Of a stretch of 64,000 bases of DNA, positions 25,673-36,300 are shown in pieces. Numbering within the stretch: the first letter of the stretch is position 1; the number at the start of each line of letters is the position of its first letter. The notes under the pieces are model-generated. The model saw only the letters and a list, made by a program, of their open reading frames with translations. It was not told the DNA's origin and ran no database searches. The position numbers and the translations under genes were made by a program. Source of the stretch: an uncultured Bacteroidota bacterium (GTDB lineage Bacteria > Bacteroidota > Bacteroidia > Flavobacteriales > BACL11); the NCBI GenBank assembly GCA_902587125.1, contig CACIJW010000001.1, positions 269,566 to 333,565 on the forward strand, in the 5' to 3' direction.

Positions 25673-25680
25673 CAAATTTA
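25673..25680 (-). promoter_or_regulatory. Possible -7 element for the efflux operon
   Basis: The minus strand reads TAAATTTG, an exact TAnnTTTG match, 42 bp upstream of the adaptor ATG. It lies in the 151-bp divergent gap shared with dxs. No -33 TTG at ordinary spacing was found. Confidence 0.35.
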
Positions 25681-25756
25681 CTTTATTTATTTGTCATAGT
25701 AATTGATGCAATAACTTTGAGAGTCACAAAACTTATAAAATCTATGAATAAAGCGT

Positions 25757-25764
25757 TATCTTTG
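25757..25764 (+). promoter_or_regulatory. Possible -7 element for dxs
   Basis: TATCTTTG matches TAnnTTTG and ends 17 bp before the ATG at 25782. A convincing -33 TTG is missing. This would drive dxs and probably the tightly packed asnS-rpoN genes that follow. Confidence 0.42.
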
Positions 25765-25781
25765 TATAATTATTTTAACAG

Positions 25782-27701
25782 ATGTTTAAGCAAGGCTCCA
25801 TACTATCTAAAATTAACGCGCCTAGTGATATTAAAAATTTATCATCAGAGAATCTGGTAATATTATGTGCTGAGCTCAGAGATTACATTATTAGTGTTGT
25901 CTCTGAAAAAGGCGGTCATTTAGGAGCTAGTTTAGGAGTAGTTGAGTTAACAGTAGCTTTGCACTATGTGTTTAATACACCATATGACCAGCTAGTGTGG
26001 GATGTTGGTCATCAAGCTTATGGTCATAAAATTTTAACTGGCAGAAAAGATAGTTTTCACACAAATAGAATCTATAATGGAATAAGTGGCTTTCCAAAAA
26101 GAAGTGAAAGTATTTATGACACTTTTGGTGTAGGTCATTCATCAACTTCTATATCAGCTGCACTTGGCATGGCCACTGCTTCAAAGCTAAACAGTATAAA
26201 AGATAAACAACATATCGCTGTTATTGGTGATGGATCGATGAGTGCTGGACTTGCATTTGAAGGCTTAAACAATGCGGGAATAGAAAAATCTAACTTATTA
26301 GTGATTTTAAATGATAATTGCATGTCGATTGACCCTGCAGTTGGCGCATTGAAAGACTATTTAACATCTATATCTACTTCTAAAAACTATAACAAAACCA
26401 GAAAAAAAATATGGAAATTGTTAGGAGAAATAGGAAAATTTGGACCTAATCCACAAAAAATTGTCAAAAAACTAGAGGGTGCAATAAAATCAACTGTACT
26501 TTCTGAAAGCAATTATTTTGAATCTTTAAATTTTAGATACTTTGGTCCTGTAGATGGTCATGATGTTGAACAACTATCAAAAGTTTTAAATGATTTAAAA
26601 GAAATTGACGGACCTAAAATTCTCCACTGTTTAACGGTGAAAGGTAAAGGATATACTCCTGCAGAAAAAGGAGATACAACTAAGTGGCATGCGCCAGGAT
26701 TATTTGATAAAAAAACAGGCAGTATAATCAAAGGAAATGGTAATAAATCGGCTCCCAAGTATCAGGATGTTTTTGGAGAAACAATAATTGAATTAGCCAA
26801 AGAAAATGAAAAAATTGTTGGAGTAACACCTGCAATGCTAACTGGATCTTCTCTTAAACAAATGATGGAGACTATGCCTGAGAGAACTTTTGATGTCGGA
26901 ATTGCCGAACAACATGCTGTAACATTTTCAGCAGGACTAGCTACACAAGACATCATTCCTTTTTGTAATATATACTCAACGTTTATGCAAAGAGCTTACG
27001 ATCAGGTAATTCATGATGTTGCTATTCAAAACTTAAATGTTGTGTTTTGCCTTGACAGGGGCGGACTTGTTGGTGCTGATGGAGCTACGCATCACGGAGC
27101 TTTTGATATTGCATACTTCAGATGTATTCCCAATATGATTGTCTCTGCACCAATGAATGAAATAGAACTAAGGAACTTAATGTATACGGCTCAACTTCCT
27201 AATCAGGGGCCCTTTTCTATTAGATATCCTAGAGGGAAGGGTGTTACGATAGATTGGAAAAAAACTTTCAAAGAGTTAAAAATAGGCAAGGGGGTTATGG
27301 TAAAAGAAGGAAGTGATGTTGCAATTTTATCAATTGGCCATGTAGGCAATTATGTTATTGAATCTTACGAAAAATTTCAAAAAAAAGGCATAGATATAGC
27401 GCATTACAATATGATTTTTGTGAAGCCGCTTGACAAAAAACTTTTACACAGTGTATTTCAAAAATTTGAAAATATAATAACAATTGAAGACGGTTGTATA
27501 CAAGCAGGGTTTGGAAGTGCAGTTATAGAGTTTATGTCTGACAACAATTACAAAGCGAATGTTGTTAGGTTAGGTATTCCTGATAAATTTATAAATCATG
27601 GGACTCAGGAGGAACTACATAAAGAGTGTTTATATGATGCTGAAACTTTACAAAAAACTGTTGTTAAACTAGTTACCAAAACAGTTGCCAATGTTGGATG
27701 A
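25782..27701 (+). CDS. dxs: 1-deoxy-D-xylulose-5-phosphate synthase
   Basis: A 639-residue thiamine-diphosphate enzyme of normal family length. Visible motifs are GGHLGASLGVVELTVALH (about residues 45-62), WDVGHQAYGHKI, the ThDP/Mg motif GDGSMSAGLAFEGLNNAG (about 147-164) with DNCMSI, and the transketolase C-terminal half with DVGIAEQHAVTFSAGLA around residue 370, holding the catalytic Glu. It condenses pyruvate and glyceraldehyde 3-phosphate in the first step of the MEP isoprenoid pathway; dxr for the next step is at 58051. The 3' end overlaps asnS by 11 bp. Confidence 0.97.
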   Translation: MFKQGSILSKINAPSDIKNLSSENLVILCAELRDYIISVVSEKGGHLGASLGVVELTVALHYVFNTPYDQLVWDVGHQAYGHKILTGRKDSFHTNRIYNGISGFPKRSESIYDTFGVGHSSTSISAALGMATASKLNSIKDKQHIAVIGDGSMSAGLAFEGLNNAGIEKSNLLVILNDNCMSIDPAVGALKDYLTSISTSKNYNKTRKKIWKLLGEIGKFGPNPQKIVKKLEGAIKSTVLSESNYFESLNFRYFGPVDGHDVEQLSKVLNDLKEIDGPKILHCLTVKGKGYTPAEKGDTTKWHAPGLFDKKTGSIIKGNGNKSAPKYQDVFGETIIELAKENEKIVGVTPAMLTGSSLKQMMETMPERTFDVGIAEQHAVTFSAGLATQDIIPFCNIYSTFMQRAYDQVIHDVAIQNLNVVFCLDRGGLVGADGATHHGAFDIAYFRCIPNMIVSAPMNEIELRNLMYTAQLPNQGPFSIRYPRGKGVTIDWKKTFKELKIGKGVMVKEGSDVAILSIGHVGNYVIESYEKFQKKGIDIAHYNMIFVKPLDKKLLHSVFQKFENIITIEDGCIQAGFGSAVIEFMSDNNYKANVVRLGIPDKFINHGTQEELHKECLYDAETLQKTVVKLVTKTVANVG

Positions 27702-29127
27702 TCAAATTATTTCAGTAAAGGAAATTCTTGAATTAGAAGCGAATAATCAAAAAATCGAAGTCAAAGGGTGGATTCGAAACAAAAGAGGTGGTAAAAAAAC
27801 ATCATTTTTATCTGTCAATGACGGGTCTACAATTAATACATTGCAAGTAATTGCAGAAGGTCAACTAATCAACGAAGCAACAATAAAGGATATAACTACA
27901 GGCTGCTGTGTTCAAATAAATGGAATTCTAAAAAAATCAATTGGTGCCAATCAGCGATCAGAGCTTTTCGCGAAAAAAATCAAAATATTGGGTTTGGCTG
28001 ATGCTAATGAATACCCTTTACAACCAAAAAAACATAGCTTAGAATTTTTAAGAGAAAAAGCGCATTTAAGGTTTAGAACAAATACTTTTTCTGCAGTTTT
28101 TAGAATTAGGCACTGCATTTCTTTTGCGATACACAAATACTTTAATGACAGGGGTTTTTATTACATCAACACTCCTATTATTACCTCTGCTGATGCAGAA
28201 GGAGCAGGAGAATTATTTCAGGTTACAAATTTGAAAAATATAAATTCTTCTGACGCTAATTATGAAAATGACTTCTTTGGTAAGAAAACTAATCTGACTG
28301 TTTCTGGTCAACTAGAAGCTGAATTAGCTGCATTAGGTTTGGGCAAAGTATATACATTTGGGCCAACATTTAGAGCAGAAAACTCAAACACCTCTAGACA
28401 CTTAGCAGAGTTTTGGATGATTGAGCCTGAAGTTGCATTCTATGATCTGAAAAAAAATGCTGCTTTAGCAGAAGATTTTCTGAAATATTGTATTAATTAT
28501 TGTCTCGAGCATTGTAAAGATGACTTGTTGTTTTTAGAACAAAGGCTTGCTTCAGAGGAATCCTCATTAAAAAAAGAGCTTAGATCAGAACTGTCTTTAA
28601 TAGAAAAACTTGTGCATGTTTCAAAATCTAGTTTTGAAAACCTTACTTATACAGAAGCAATAAGTATTTTAAAAAACTCCAAGCCAAACAAAAAGAAAAA
28701 ATTTAAATATCTCATTTCAGAATTTGGGAATGAATTACAATCAGAGCATGAAAGGTACTTAGTAGAAAAAGTATTTAAAAAGCCTGTTATCATAACTGAT
28801 TACCCGAAAAAAATTAAAGCTTTCTACATGAGACTGAACGATGATAATAAAACAGTGAGGGCAATGGATATCCTGTTTCCAGGAATTGGTGAAATTATTG
28901 GAGGTTCACAAAGAGAAGAAAGATTAGATGTTTTAAATAAAAATATTCTTGATTTCAACATTGATAAAGAAGAACTATGGTGGTTTCTGGAAACAAGGAA
29001 GTTTGGAACTTGTGAACATAGTGGTTTCGGGCTTGGCCTTGAAAGATTGGTTATGTTTGTCACTGGAATGAAAAATATCAGAGATGTTATTCCATTTCCA
29101 AGAACACCAAAAAATGTTTCTTTTTAA
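27691..29127 (+). CDS. asnS: Asparagine--tRNA ligase
   Basis: A class IIb aminoacyl-tRNA synthetase of about 478 residues. An N-terminal OB-fold anticodon domain (KVKGWIRNKRGGKK-like region, about 22-37) is followed by the catalytic core with motif 2 GPTFRAENSNTSRHLAEFWMIEPE-type sequence (about 225-248) and motif 3 GFGLGLERLVMF near the C-terminus. The ATG at 27691, inside the dxs end, is preferred over a TTG 6 bp upstream. It charges tRNA-Asn directly, so GatA elsewhere in the window is more likely needed for Gln-tRNA(Gln). rpoN begins 3 bp after the stop. Confidence 0.96.
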   Translation: MLDDQIISVKEILELEANNQKIEVKGWIRNKRGGKKTSFLSVNDGSTINTLQVIAEGQLINEATIKDITTGCCVQINGILKKSIGANQRSELFAKKIKILGLADANEYPLQPKKHSLEFLREKAHLRFRTNTFSAVFRIRHCISFAIHKYFNDRGFYYINTPIITSADAEGAGELFQVTNLKNINSSDANYENDFFGKKTNLTVSGQLEAELAALGLGKVYTFGPTFRAENSNTSRHLAEFWMIEPEVAFYDLKKNAALAEDFLKYCINYCLEHCKDDLLFLEQRLASEESSLKKELRSELSLIEKLVHVSKSSFENLTYTEAISILKNSKPNKKKKFKYLISEFGNELQSEHERYLVEKVFKKPVIITDYPKKIKAFYMRLNDDNKTVRAMDILFPGIGEIIGGSQREERLDVLNKNILDFNIDKEELWWFLETRKFGTCEHSGFGLGLERLVMFVTGMKNIRDVIPFPRTPKNVSF

Positions 29128-29130
29128 AAG

Positions 29131-30465
29131 ATGCAAAAACAAAAGTTACAACAAAATCAAAAACTAAATATTAGCGTTGAGCAAATTCAGTTTTTAAACC
29201 TGCTACAAATTCCGGCAATTAATTTAGAACAAAGAATCAGAGAGGAACTTGAAGATAATCCAACATTAGAAGAGGAGTTAGTAGATGATGAAATAGAAGA
29301 AAAATCAGAACCAGGGTACTCAAAAAACACTTACTCATTAAAAAGCAAGGAAAATAAGACTGAGAAGGTCACTTTATCTTCGTTCTTAAAAAGCCAACTA
29401 ATTGGTGAAGATTTTGATGATAAAAAGCTTTTTATTTTAGATTACATCATTGAAAGCATAGACACAAGGGGCTATTTAACAAGAAATGCCTATTCAATTT
29501 CAAGTGATTTATTAACTAACCATGATATTGAAATAGATGAAGACTATATAAAAAATTGCATCAAAATTTTACAAACTTTAGAGCCGAAAGGTGTTGGCGC
29601 TTCTGATTTAAAAGAATGTATACTGATCCAGCTTCAATTACTTGAAAAAAATGAGATATCAGAAAGGTCCATTAAGGTTATAGCTGATTTTTATGATGAT
29701 TTTATAAACAAAAAATATGAGTTATTATGTGAAAAATTAAAAATAGACTTAAATACTCTAAAAAAAATTTATCAGCAAATTGAAAAATTAAATCCTTTTC
29801 CTGGTAAAAGTTTTGATACAGATGAAGTGAAAAACAACTATATCGTTCATGACTTTTCTATCTTAAACGTAGGTGGAAAGCTAGAAATGAAAATTGAGAA
29901 AGGTCATAACATTAATCTTAATATTAGTTCTTATTATGAAAACCTGATACAAGAAACAAAGGATAAGGAAGCAAAAAAGTTCTTAAAAGAAAAGATTGAT
30001 AAGGCAATGTGGTTCAGAGAATCACTAATAAAAAGACAGATAACCTTAAAAAAGGTCGCTAAAGCCATTATGTCTTTACAAGAACGTTATTTTTTGTCAG
30101 GAGATATATCTACACTGAAACCCATGAAGCTTGCAGACGTTTCTGAACTTATCAACATGGACATATCAACTGTTTCAAGGGTCTCAAATGGAAAATATAT
30201 AGAAACTTCTTTTGGAAGTTTTTTGATGAAAGAACTTTTTTCTGAAGCTTATAAAAAAGAAAATGGTGAACGTGTTTCAAACAAGTATGTTAAAATGCTA
30301 CTAAAAGACATTGTTGAGAAAGAAAACAAATTAAAACCCTTAAACGATGAAAAAATTGTTGAAATTTTAGAAAAAGATGGGTTTTTTATTTCGAGAAGAA
30401 CTGTTGTAAAATATCGTGAAGAGTTAAAAATTCCCAATGCTAAATTGAGGAAATCTATTGTATAG
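29131..30465 (+). CDS. rpoN: RNA polymerase sigma-54 factor
   Basis: A 444-residue protein with the sigma-54 order. The Gln-rich activator-interacting region I comes first (MQKQKLQQNQKLNISVEQIQF ... LLQIPAINLEQRI). An acidic region II spans about 50-60, the core-binding domain about 90-250, the HTH lies near ADVSELINMDISTVSRV, and the RpoN box SRRTVVKYREEL sits near the C-terminus. It directs RNA polymerase to -24/-12 promoters and needs AAA+ activators, none of which are in the window. The asnS-to-rpoN gap is 3 bp, and the next gene starts immediately after the stop (TAGATG). Confidence 0.96.
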   Translation: MQKQKLQQNQKLNISVEQIQFLNLLQIPAINLEQRIREELEDNPTLEEELVDDEIEEKSEPGYSKNTYSLKSKENKTEKVTLSSFLKSQLIGEDFDDKKLFILDYIIESIDTRGYLTRNAYSISSDLLTNHDIEIDEDYIKNCIKILQTLEPKGVGASDLKECILIQLQLLEKNEISERSIKVIADFYDDFINKKYELLCEKLKIDLNTLKKIYQQIEKLNPFPGKSFDTDEVKNNYIVHDFSILNVGGKLEMKIEKGHNINLNISSYYENLIQETKDKEAKKFLKEKIDKAMWFRESLIKRQITLKKVAKAIMSLQERYFLSGDISTLKPMKLADVSELINMDISTVSRVSNGKYIETSFGSFLMKELFSEAYKKENGERVSNKYVKMLLKDIVEKENKLKPLNDEKIVEILEKDGFFISRRTVVKYREELKIPNAKLRKSIV

Positions 30466-31056
30466 ATGCATTGTTTTTCTTATTTGTTCCATCCTGTTTT
30501 TATGCCCCTAACGGTCTTTATGTTTATTCATCTTGGAAACAAATTCTTAGTTTATCCGATTCAAACTCATTTAAGCTATTTTTATCTCATATTAATCTTC
30601 ACAACAATTGTTGCCCCTTTATCAATAATAGCGTTGAAAAAAAAATACGGAATCATTGATTCATATGAGATAAATAATCACAAAAAAAGGCATCACGCTC
30701 TTTTTCCTGCACTTATTTGGAACTGTGTTTGTTACTACCTAGTTCGTAGCTTATTATATTTTTCTGCTGAACTAAATATTATTTTTATCACTCCAATTAT
30801 TTTGATTTTTATTTGTTTGATAATCTCTAACTTTTGGAAAATCAGTATACATATGACAGCTTTAGGTGGAGCAACAGGAATATTTTATTACCTGTCGATT
30901 ACTTACAATGAATATTTTTTAATTTTTTGCTTTTTTGTTATTATTTCAGGCTTAGTTGCTAGCTCAAGGCACCTCAATAAAGCTCACAGTTTCACTCAAA
31001 TATACTCAGGATATTTGTTAGGCGCATTAGTTTTTTTCCTTTTAATCAATATTTAA
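30466..31056 (+). CDS. PAP2-like integral membrane protein
   Basis: A 196-residue membrane protein with five or six hydrophobic helices. The C-terminal part contains a PAP2-type third motif SSRHLNKAHSFTQIYSGYLLG, which keeps Arg-x5-His but has Gln where the phosphatase Asp usually stands (H-x3-D). The second motif is reduced to KISIHMTALGG. It is therefore related to the phosphatidic acid phosphatase/lipid phosphatase superfamily, but its catalytic state is doubtful. Substrate unknown. It starts directly after the rpoN stop and ends 5 bp from the convergent OmpA/PD40 gene. Confidence 0.72.
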   Translation: MHCFSYLFHPVFMPLTVFMFIHLGNKFLVYPIQTHLSYFYLILIFTTIVAPLSIIALKKKYGIIDSYEINNHKKRHHALFPALIWNCVCYYLVRSLLYFSAELNIIFITPIILIFICLIISNFWKISIHMTALGGATGIFYYLSITYNEYFLIFCFFVIISGLVASSRHLNKAHSFTQIYSGYLLGALVFFLLINI

Positions 31057-31061
31057 ACTAT

Positions 31062-32456
31062 TTAAAAAACCTCAACACTTCTTATTCTTACTTTCCTCTC
31101 TAAAATATATTCTATATTATAGATTGCTTCATCTTTATTTTTTGGTATTTCTAAAGTGCTATTATATTCGCCAAAAGGCATTAACTTAATATCTATTTGG
31201 TCATTTTCAAAAAATTGTTGTAAAACGTAAGAGTCATAAGATTCGATATAATTTTTTACACTGGAGATTCTCCTTTTTGATAAAGATTGATTGTATAAAC
31301 TTTCAAATAATGGGCTTGCATAACCCTCAATTGTAATTGATATGCCTTTCCCCTGTCTAACTAAGGTAATTATCTGATCAATAAGATTATTGAATTTATT
31401 AAAGTTTTTAATCAATGAGTCTTCAAAAAAGCTAATGATTTGATTATTTCTGTCAAAATCATAATACTGGTTTTTTAAAAGATAATAATCAACGTAAGAC
31501 TCATAATAATCTTTATTAGTAGTTGTATCTAATGTACAGCAATCAGGCTGATCATTATGAAAATATAAATTAATTGGTAATTCAAATTTTTGACTAAAAT
31601 TTAATTTGTCATCTCTATTATAAGCTTTTTTTAAAATATAAATATCGCTACAACAACTTATAGAATCACTACAATTATCTCTACTGGAAGAAAAATAAGA
31701 AACAGTATCACAAATGACTGAAAAATACGTTTCATCATAGTTAGAGTTAATCTCTGAGTAAGATTTCGATGATTCCCATTTATTTAGAAAGCCTGATGAA
31801 TAATATATGTCAAAACCCATTGATAAGTTTTTGTTTGAACTGTAGTACATAAGTTCCCGCGAAGTGTCATAAAAAGGAGTTATTTCATCATATTCTGAGT
31901 TAATTGCAGGCCCTGCATTTATTGGAGAACTGAATGTTCCGTCGTCATTTTTAAAAGAAAACCATATGTCCAAACCGCCATAGCCTCCTTTCCTATCGCT
32001 GGCAAAAAATAAAACTTTTCTATTATTATGATCAACGAAGAATGGATTTGTATTATTATAATTTTTTTCGTTAATAGTTTTTGGAAGCAGATTAAACTTT
32101 CTAATATTTCTAATGTTTTCTAAATATGAGATCTTACATGATTTAGCATTTTCACAAATACTAAAATATCCGGAATTATTATTTTCGAAACAAAAGTTTG
32201 CAATTTTTTTATTTGAAAAGAAGTTAAGTTCTCTTGACTTAAACCATTCATCTTGTTTTTTTACCGCATAAGACAAATTAGATTTCTCATTACTTAGCTC
32301 CGTATAAATTGCTGTACTGTCGTTAATATACCTAAAGTTGAGTTCAGAATTTTTAATAGTATTGATACTGCCCTTTAGCTTTTCTATTTGCAAAGATTGC
32401 GAAGTAGAAAAAAAATATAGATGAAGAAAAATTAAAATTAAATATAACTTGGACAT
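31062..32456 (-). CDS. OmpA-family protein with PD40 repeats (adhesin-cassette partner)
   Basis: A 464-residue exported protein (signal peptide about 1-20). The central part has WD40-like PD40 repeats (NPFFVDHNNRKVLFFASDR, GGYGGLDIWFSFK, LMYYSSNKNLSMGFDIYYSS). The C-terminal ~110 residues form an OmpA-like peptidoglycan-binding domain (SITIEGYASPLFESLYNQ, then LSKRRISSVKNYI). Its place after a PorP/SprF gene and a gliding-CTD adhesin matches the sprB-sprF-ompA type clusters of Flavobacteriia, where such proteins tether the surface complex to the cell wall. It overlaps the PorP/SprF gene by 19 bp. Confidence 0.85.
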   Translation of the reverse strand: MSKLYLILIFLHLYFFSTSQSLQIEKLKGSINTIKNSELNFRYINDSTAIYTELSNEKSNLSYAVKKQDEWFKSRELNFFSNKKIANFCFENNNSGYFSICENAKSCKISYLENIRNIRKFNLLPKTINEKNYNNTNPFFVDHNNRKVLFFASDRKGGYGGLDIWFSFKNDDGTFSSPINAGPAINSEYDEITPFYDTSRELMYYSSNKNLSMGFDIYYSSGFLNKWESSKSYSEINSNYDETYFSVICDTVSYFSSSRDNCSDSISCCSDIYILKKAYNRDDKLNFSQKFELPINLYFHNDQPDCCTLDTTTNKDYYESYVDYYLLKNQYYDFDRNNQIISFFEDSLIKNFNKFNNLIDQIITLVRQGKGISITIEGYASPLFESLYNQSLSKRRISSVKNYIESYDSYVLQQFFENDQIDIKLMPFGEYNSTLEIPKNKDEAIYNIEYILERKVRIRSVEVF

Positions 32457-33376
32457 TTAACTATTGTATTTTGTTGTTGTTTTTTAAAAAGATAGTAAAT
32501 TAAAGTAAACTCAATAGCTCCATTATAATTGGTAGCTTTTGAAAACTCAGAAACATTAATGTCATATGTAAATGTAAACTCGTAGTTATTATGACGAAAC
32601 CCAGCTCCTGCAACTATTGCATCAGAAAATCTATAGCACAAAAGTGGTTTTATTATTGTTTTATTTTTAATAGTATTTCTAAAAATATATTTAAGATTCA
32701 AGCCTAGTAATGTTTCGTTCTGGCTGTTTTGAATAGAATGAAAAAAGAATGTTTCATAATTTATATTGTTAAGATTCAAATTATAAAAGTATGCGAAATT
32801 ATATTTCAATTGTAATTTATCATCTAATGAAATTAATGAAATATTAGGTTTATTCAAATGATTTATGGATAGTCCAATGTTGTGAGAATGATTATTATTA
32901 AAAACAAAAGAGTAATTAGTTCCAAGGGTAAAGTCAAAGTAGTTTTTTTTTGAGCTTGAAAAATATTCATATTGTTCAAAATTCAGTTCGGAAAAATTAA
33001 CTGACCTTTGGTTAAAAGAAAATCCCGCTCCAAATGAAAGGCCTTCTACTAACATAATATCTTTTGAGAAAAAAAAATTCAAACTATTATTATTTAGGCT
33101 AGCATTTCCAGAATTATCAGATAAGAAATTAATGCCCAATGACCCTATATTTCGAATTTCTTTGATATAGACAGTTGCTGAAAATGTTTTAAATGGTTCT
33201 GCAACACTTTGCCATTGACTCCTAGATTGAACTTTAAATGCATAATCGCTAACAATTTTTTGAGTAAAACATGGATTTATTAGTAGTTCGTTTTTTGATA
33301 TTTGTGAAAAATGAGTGTCTTGCGATCTACAAATAATTGATGAAAATATTAACGTGCAAAAAATAATTTTTTTCAT
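32438..33376 (-). CDS. PorP/SprF-family T9SS outer-membrane protein
   Basis: A 312-residue predicted beta-barrel with a signal peptide (about 1-18) followed by QDTHFSQISKNELLINPCFT. This is the conserved start of PorP/SprF proteins, which usually read Q-x-x-HFSQ-x..., NP-x-x-TG. Many amphipathic strands follow. These proteins are needed for secretion or surface display of adhesins carrying type B (gliding-type) C-terminal domains. It lies directly after such an adhesin with a 4-bp overlap, so the two are almost certainly a cognate pair. Confidence 0.9.
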   Translation of the reverse strand: MKKIIFCTLIFSSIICRSQDTHFSQISKNELLINPCFTQKIVSDYAFKVQSRSQWQSVAEPFKTFSATVYIKEIRNIGSLGINFLSDNSGNASLNNNSLNFFFSKDIMLVEGLSFGAGFSFNQRSVNFSELNFEQYEYFSSSKKNYFDFTLGTNYSFVFNNNHSHNIGLSINHLNKPNISLISLDDKLQLKYNFAYFYNLNLNNINYETFFFHSIQNSQNETLLGLNLKYIFRNTIKNKTIIKPLLCYRFSDAIVAGAGFRHNNYEFTFTYDINVSEFSKATNYNGAIEFTLIYYLFKKQQQNTIVKCPSYI

Positions 33377-36300
33377 CTAATAAGGTTAATATTTCCTTTA
33401 TATATAAATTCTTTATTTCCGTAACATCTTATATCTAGGTAAAAGTCAAAAACCTGATTTGTCAAGACTTTTCCATCGTGTCTTCCATCCCAATAGTCAA
33501 AAATATTTTTTGATTCAAAGACTTTTTGGCCCAGGCGATTGTAAATTAGAATATGAAACCTTTCTACTACACCGTCATAATCTATGACTCTATAAAAATC
33601 ATTTATCTGGTCCCCATTTGGAGAAAATGCATTTGGAATGTTTATTTTTGATAAATCGCAATTATAATTTCTTACCTTAACAAATATAGAGTCTTCTTCA
33701 ACACATCCATTATTATTTACTTCAACAAAAAAAATTTTATCTGAATAAAGATTTAATGTAAAAGATTTGTTTTGATTGTTATTTGACCATGAATACGGAA
33801 AGTCAGTTAACAGACTAAGTGTTACTTCTTGGCCGTAGAATATTATAGAGTCACTTGCCCATAGTGAGTCAATAGTTGGTCTCTGAATAACTTCCACGTA
33901 AATGGAGTCATTAATTTTACAACCTAGATTATTGATTACTTCAACTTCATAATACTTTGAAAATTCTGGAACAACATATACTTGAGAGGAATCTGTTCCA
34001 AATGATGAGACGCTTTCATTCCAGTTGTAAGATTGAATTGGGTTTCCTGGCACTAAATTATTAACTATTATCAAACTACTGTCTCCAAAGCAAATACTAT
34101 TATCGCCATCTAAAGATATATCAATATTTTCTGACTTAATTGAGACACTATCACTACTAAAGCAATTCCCATTATCAGCTCTAACAAAATATGTCATAAC
34201 CTGTATCGCTTTAATACTATCTCCCGAACTTAAAATATTGGTAAAATTAACATCACTTGACCAAATAAAATTTGCAACACTATCATTTGAAACTGCAGTT
34301 AAAATAATTGAATCATTACAGTAAGATGTGTCATCACTAGCCAATACACTAATGTCATCTACATTAACTTTTTGAATTATCGTGTCAAAACAGTTGTTAC
34401 TATAGTTAATTACTAAAGTATATTCTATTGTGGAATCAATATTGGTAAATGGCCTTTGAACATTGTAAGAGCTTAATCCGTTAATGGGATTCCAAAAGTA
34501 ACTCGAATTAATTGAAATTGGATTGTTTATACCAATTCTAATTTTTTCATGCTTGCATTTGTAAAGCTCAGGAGCTGATTTTTTTTGATTACTTAGTATA
34601 TACAATTCTTTTTGTATTGTATCAGAAATATTGCATGAAAGTGAGTCAATTGAAATAAGTCTAACCAAATAGTTTCCTGTCGTATCATATGTATGTGTGG
34701 GTGAGGGTTGATTACTTGAGTTACCATCACCAAAATCCCAATAAAATAATGTATTAGAAATAGTATCTGTAATATTATTAAACTGAATTGTCAAATCGCA
34801 CCCTATTAAGGGTGCTTGAAAATCTGAAATAATAAGAGGTGTATTCATGTCAAATTTAAAAACTCCATTATTACAGTTTGGGCTATTATTTGTTGTTGAA
34901 ACAGCTCCAGGATTTGGCTTCACTGGAAAGTCATTATTTCCATCACAGCCTGCACAAACTGACTGATATATTACACCTTTATTATCAAATCTTGATGTGC
35001 CACCATCAACATGCTCTCTGCTTACATTTCCCCCAAAAAATGTTGCATAATCAACATTATCCATGCCTTCACTGATGACCATGAAATAAAAATCATTGCC
35101 ATCTGTTGTAATTTGATAAGCACTGTCTGAAGTAGGAAGGTTTAATGTTGAAAGCTGCCCGTTTATACCACTTCCCCAACCTGAAAGATAATAACTGTTA
35201 CATAAATCAACCATAAATGCTGTTGGTGATATGTCAGGAGTTCCTTTACCTGAACCTACCGCAGATGACCTTATTATTGAGGATAAACTACTTGAAAGAG
35301 TCGAAATAAACTGCCCTGACTTTTGTGTAGATATTGTTGAGTTTTTAATAAAAAAATTATTGGTGTCATTTGTTTGTCCTAAGACGTGAACTTGATCATT
35401 TTTGGTAACATCTATAAAAAAAACCTGGTCATATGAGTCAGTACCAAAGTAGGTAGAGAAAAAGATACTATCTGCATTATTATCAATCGTAGTTATAAAA
35501 CCATCTGGACTCAGTCCATTAGAACTATTATAACTTTGCTGAAACGCTAAAGGTGTTGTGTTTAAATCTGGCGATGTTGTTCCCCCTCCAAATACAATAT
35601 CATTATTTCTATTAAAATCAATAGAGTAAATACAATCGTCGCCTGAACCACCAAAATACGTGCTCCAAATAATATTTGATAAGTGCCTGTCTAGCTTAAA
35701 AACACAACCTTCTAATCCAGAGCTTAAATTAGATTGGATTGGGTTAAGCGTGGGGAAGTCTGTGGATCTAGTACAAGTTCCTACTACTATATTGTTATCG
35801 TTATCAATTTCTATTTCTCCCCTCACCTCATCAGCGTAATTAAAAGTAAGTTTTGATGAGTTATTTAAACCATCATTTAAAGACCCCCCAAAAAAAGTTG
35901 ATGCAACGAGTTGCCCCCCACTAGTGCTTAATTTTGAAATAATTATATCAGATCCGTTTGGAAAGCTAGCTCCTATTCCATTAGGCACAAAATTAGTTCC
36001 TCCATTAAAAGTTGTATCAAAGCTGGATTCAGTAGTGGGAAAATCTTCCGATCCAGTTGTTCCAAAAATATAAAGCTCTCCTAAATCACTAACTATCATG
36101 CTATGAGGTAATTCATCAAAACTCCCCCCTAGATAAGTTGAATATATTCTTTGTGTGCCAGTATTATTGTATTTAGTTATTGCTATATCTGTTCCGCCAT
36201 TGCCAACACCTCCATTAAAGTTTAGCTGATAAGCCCCCAGTGTGGTTGGATATCCTGGTCCAAATGAAATACTTCCAGCATATAGGTTTCCCTGTTTATC

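Noticed and set aside
25618-25860. Possible small membrane protein in the efflux/dxs gap.
   Set aside because: It overlaps the adaptor start and the first codons of dxs in another frame; the gap is better explained by two divergent promoters.
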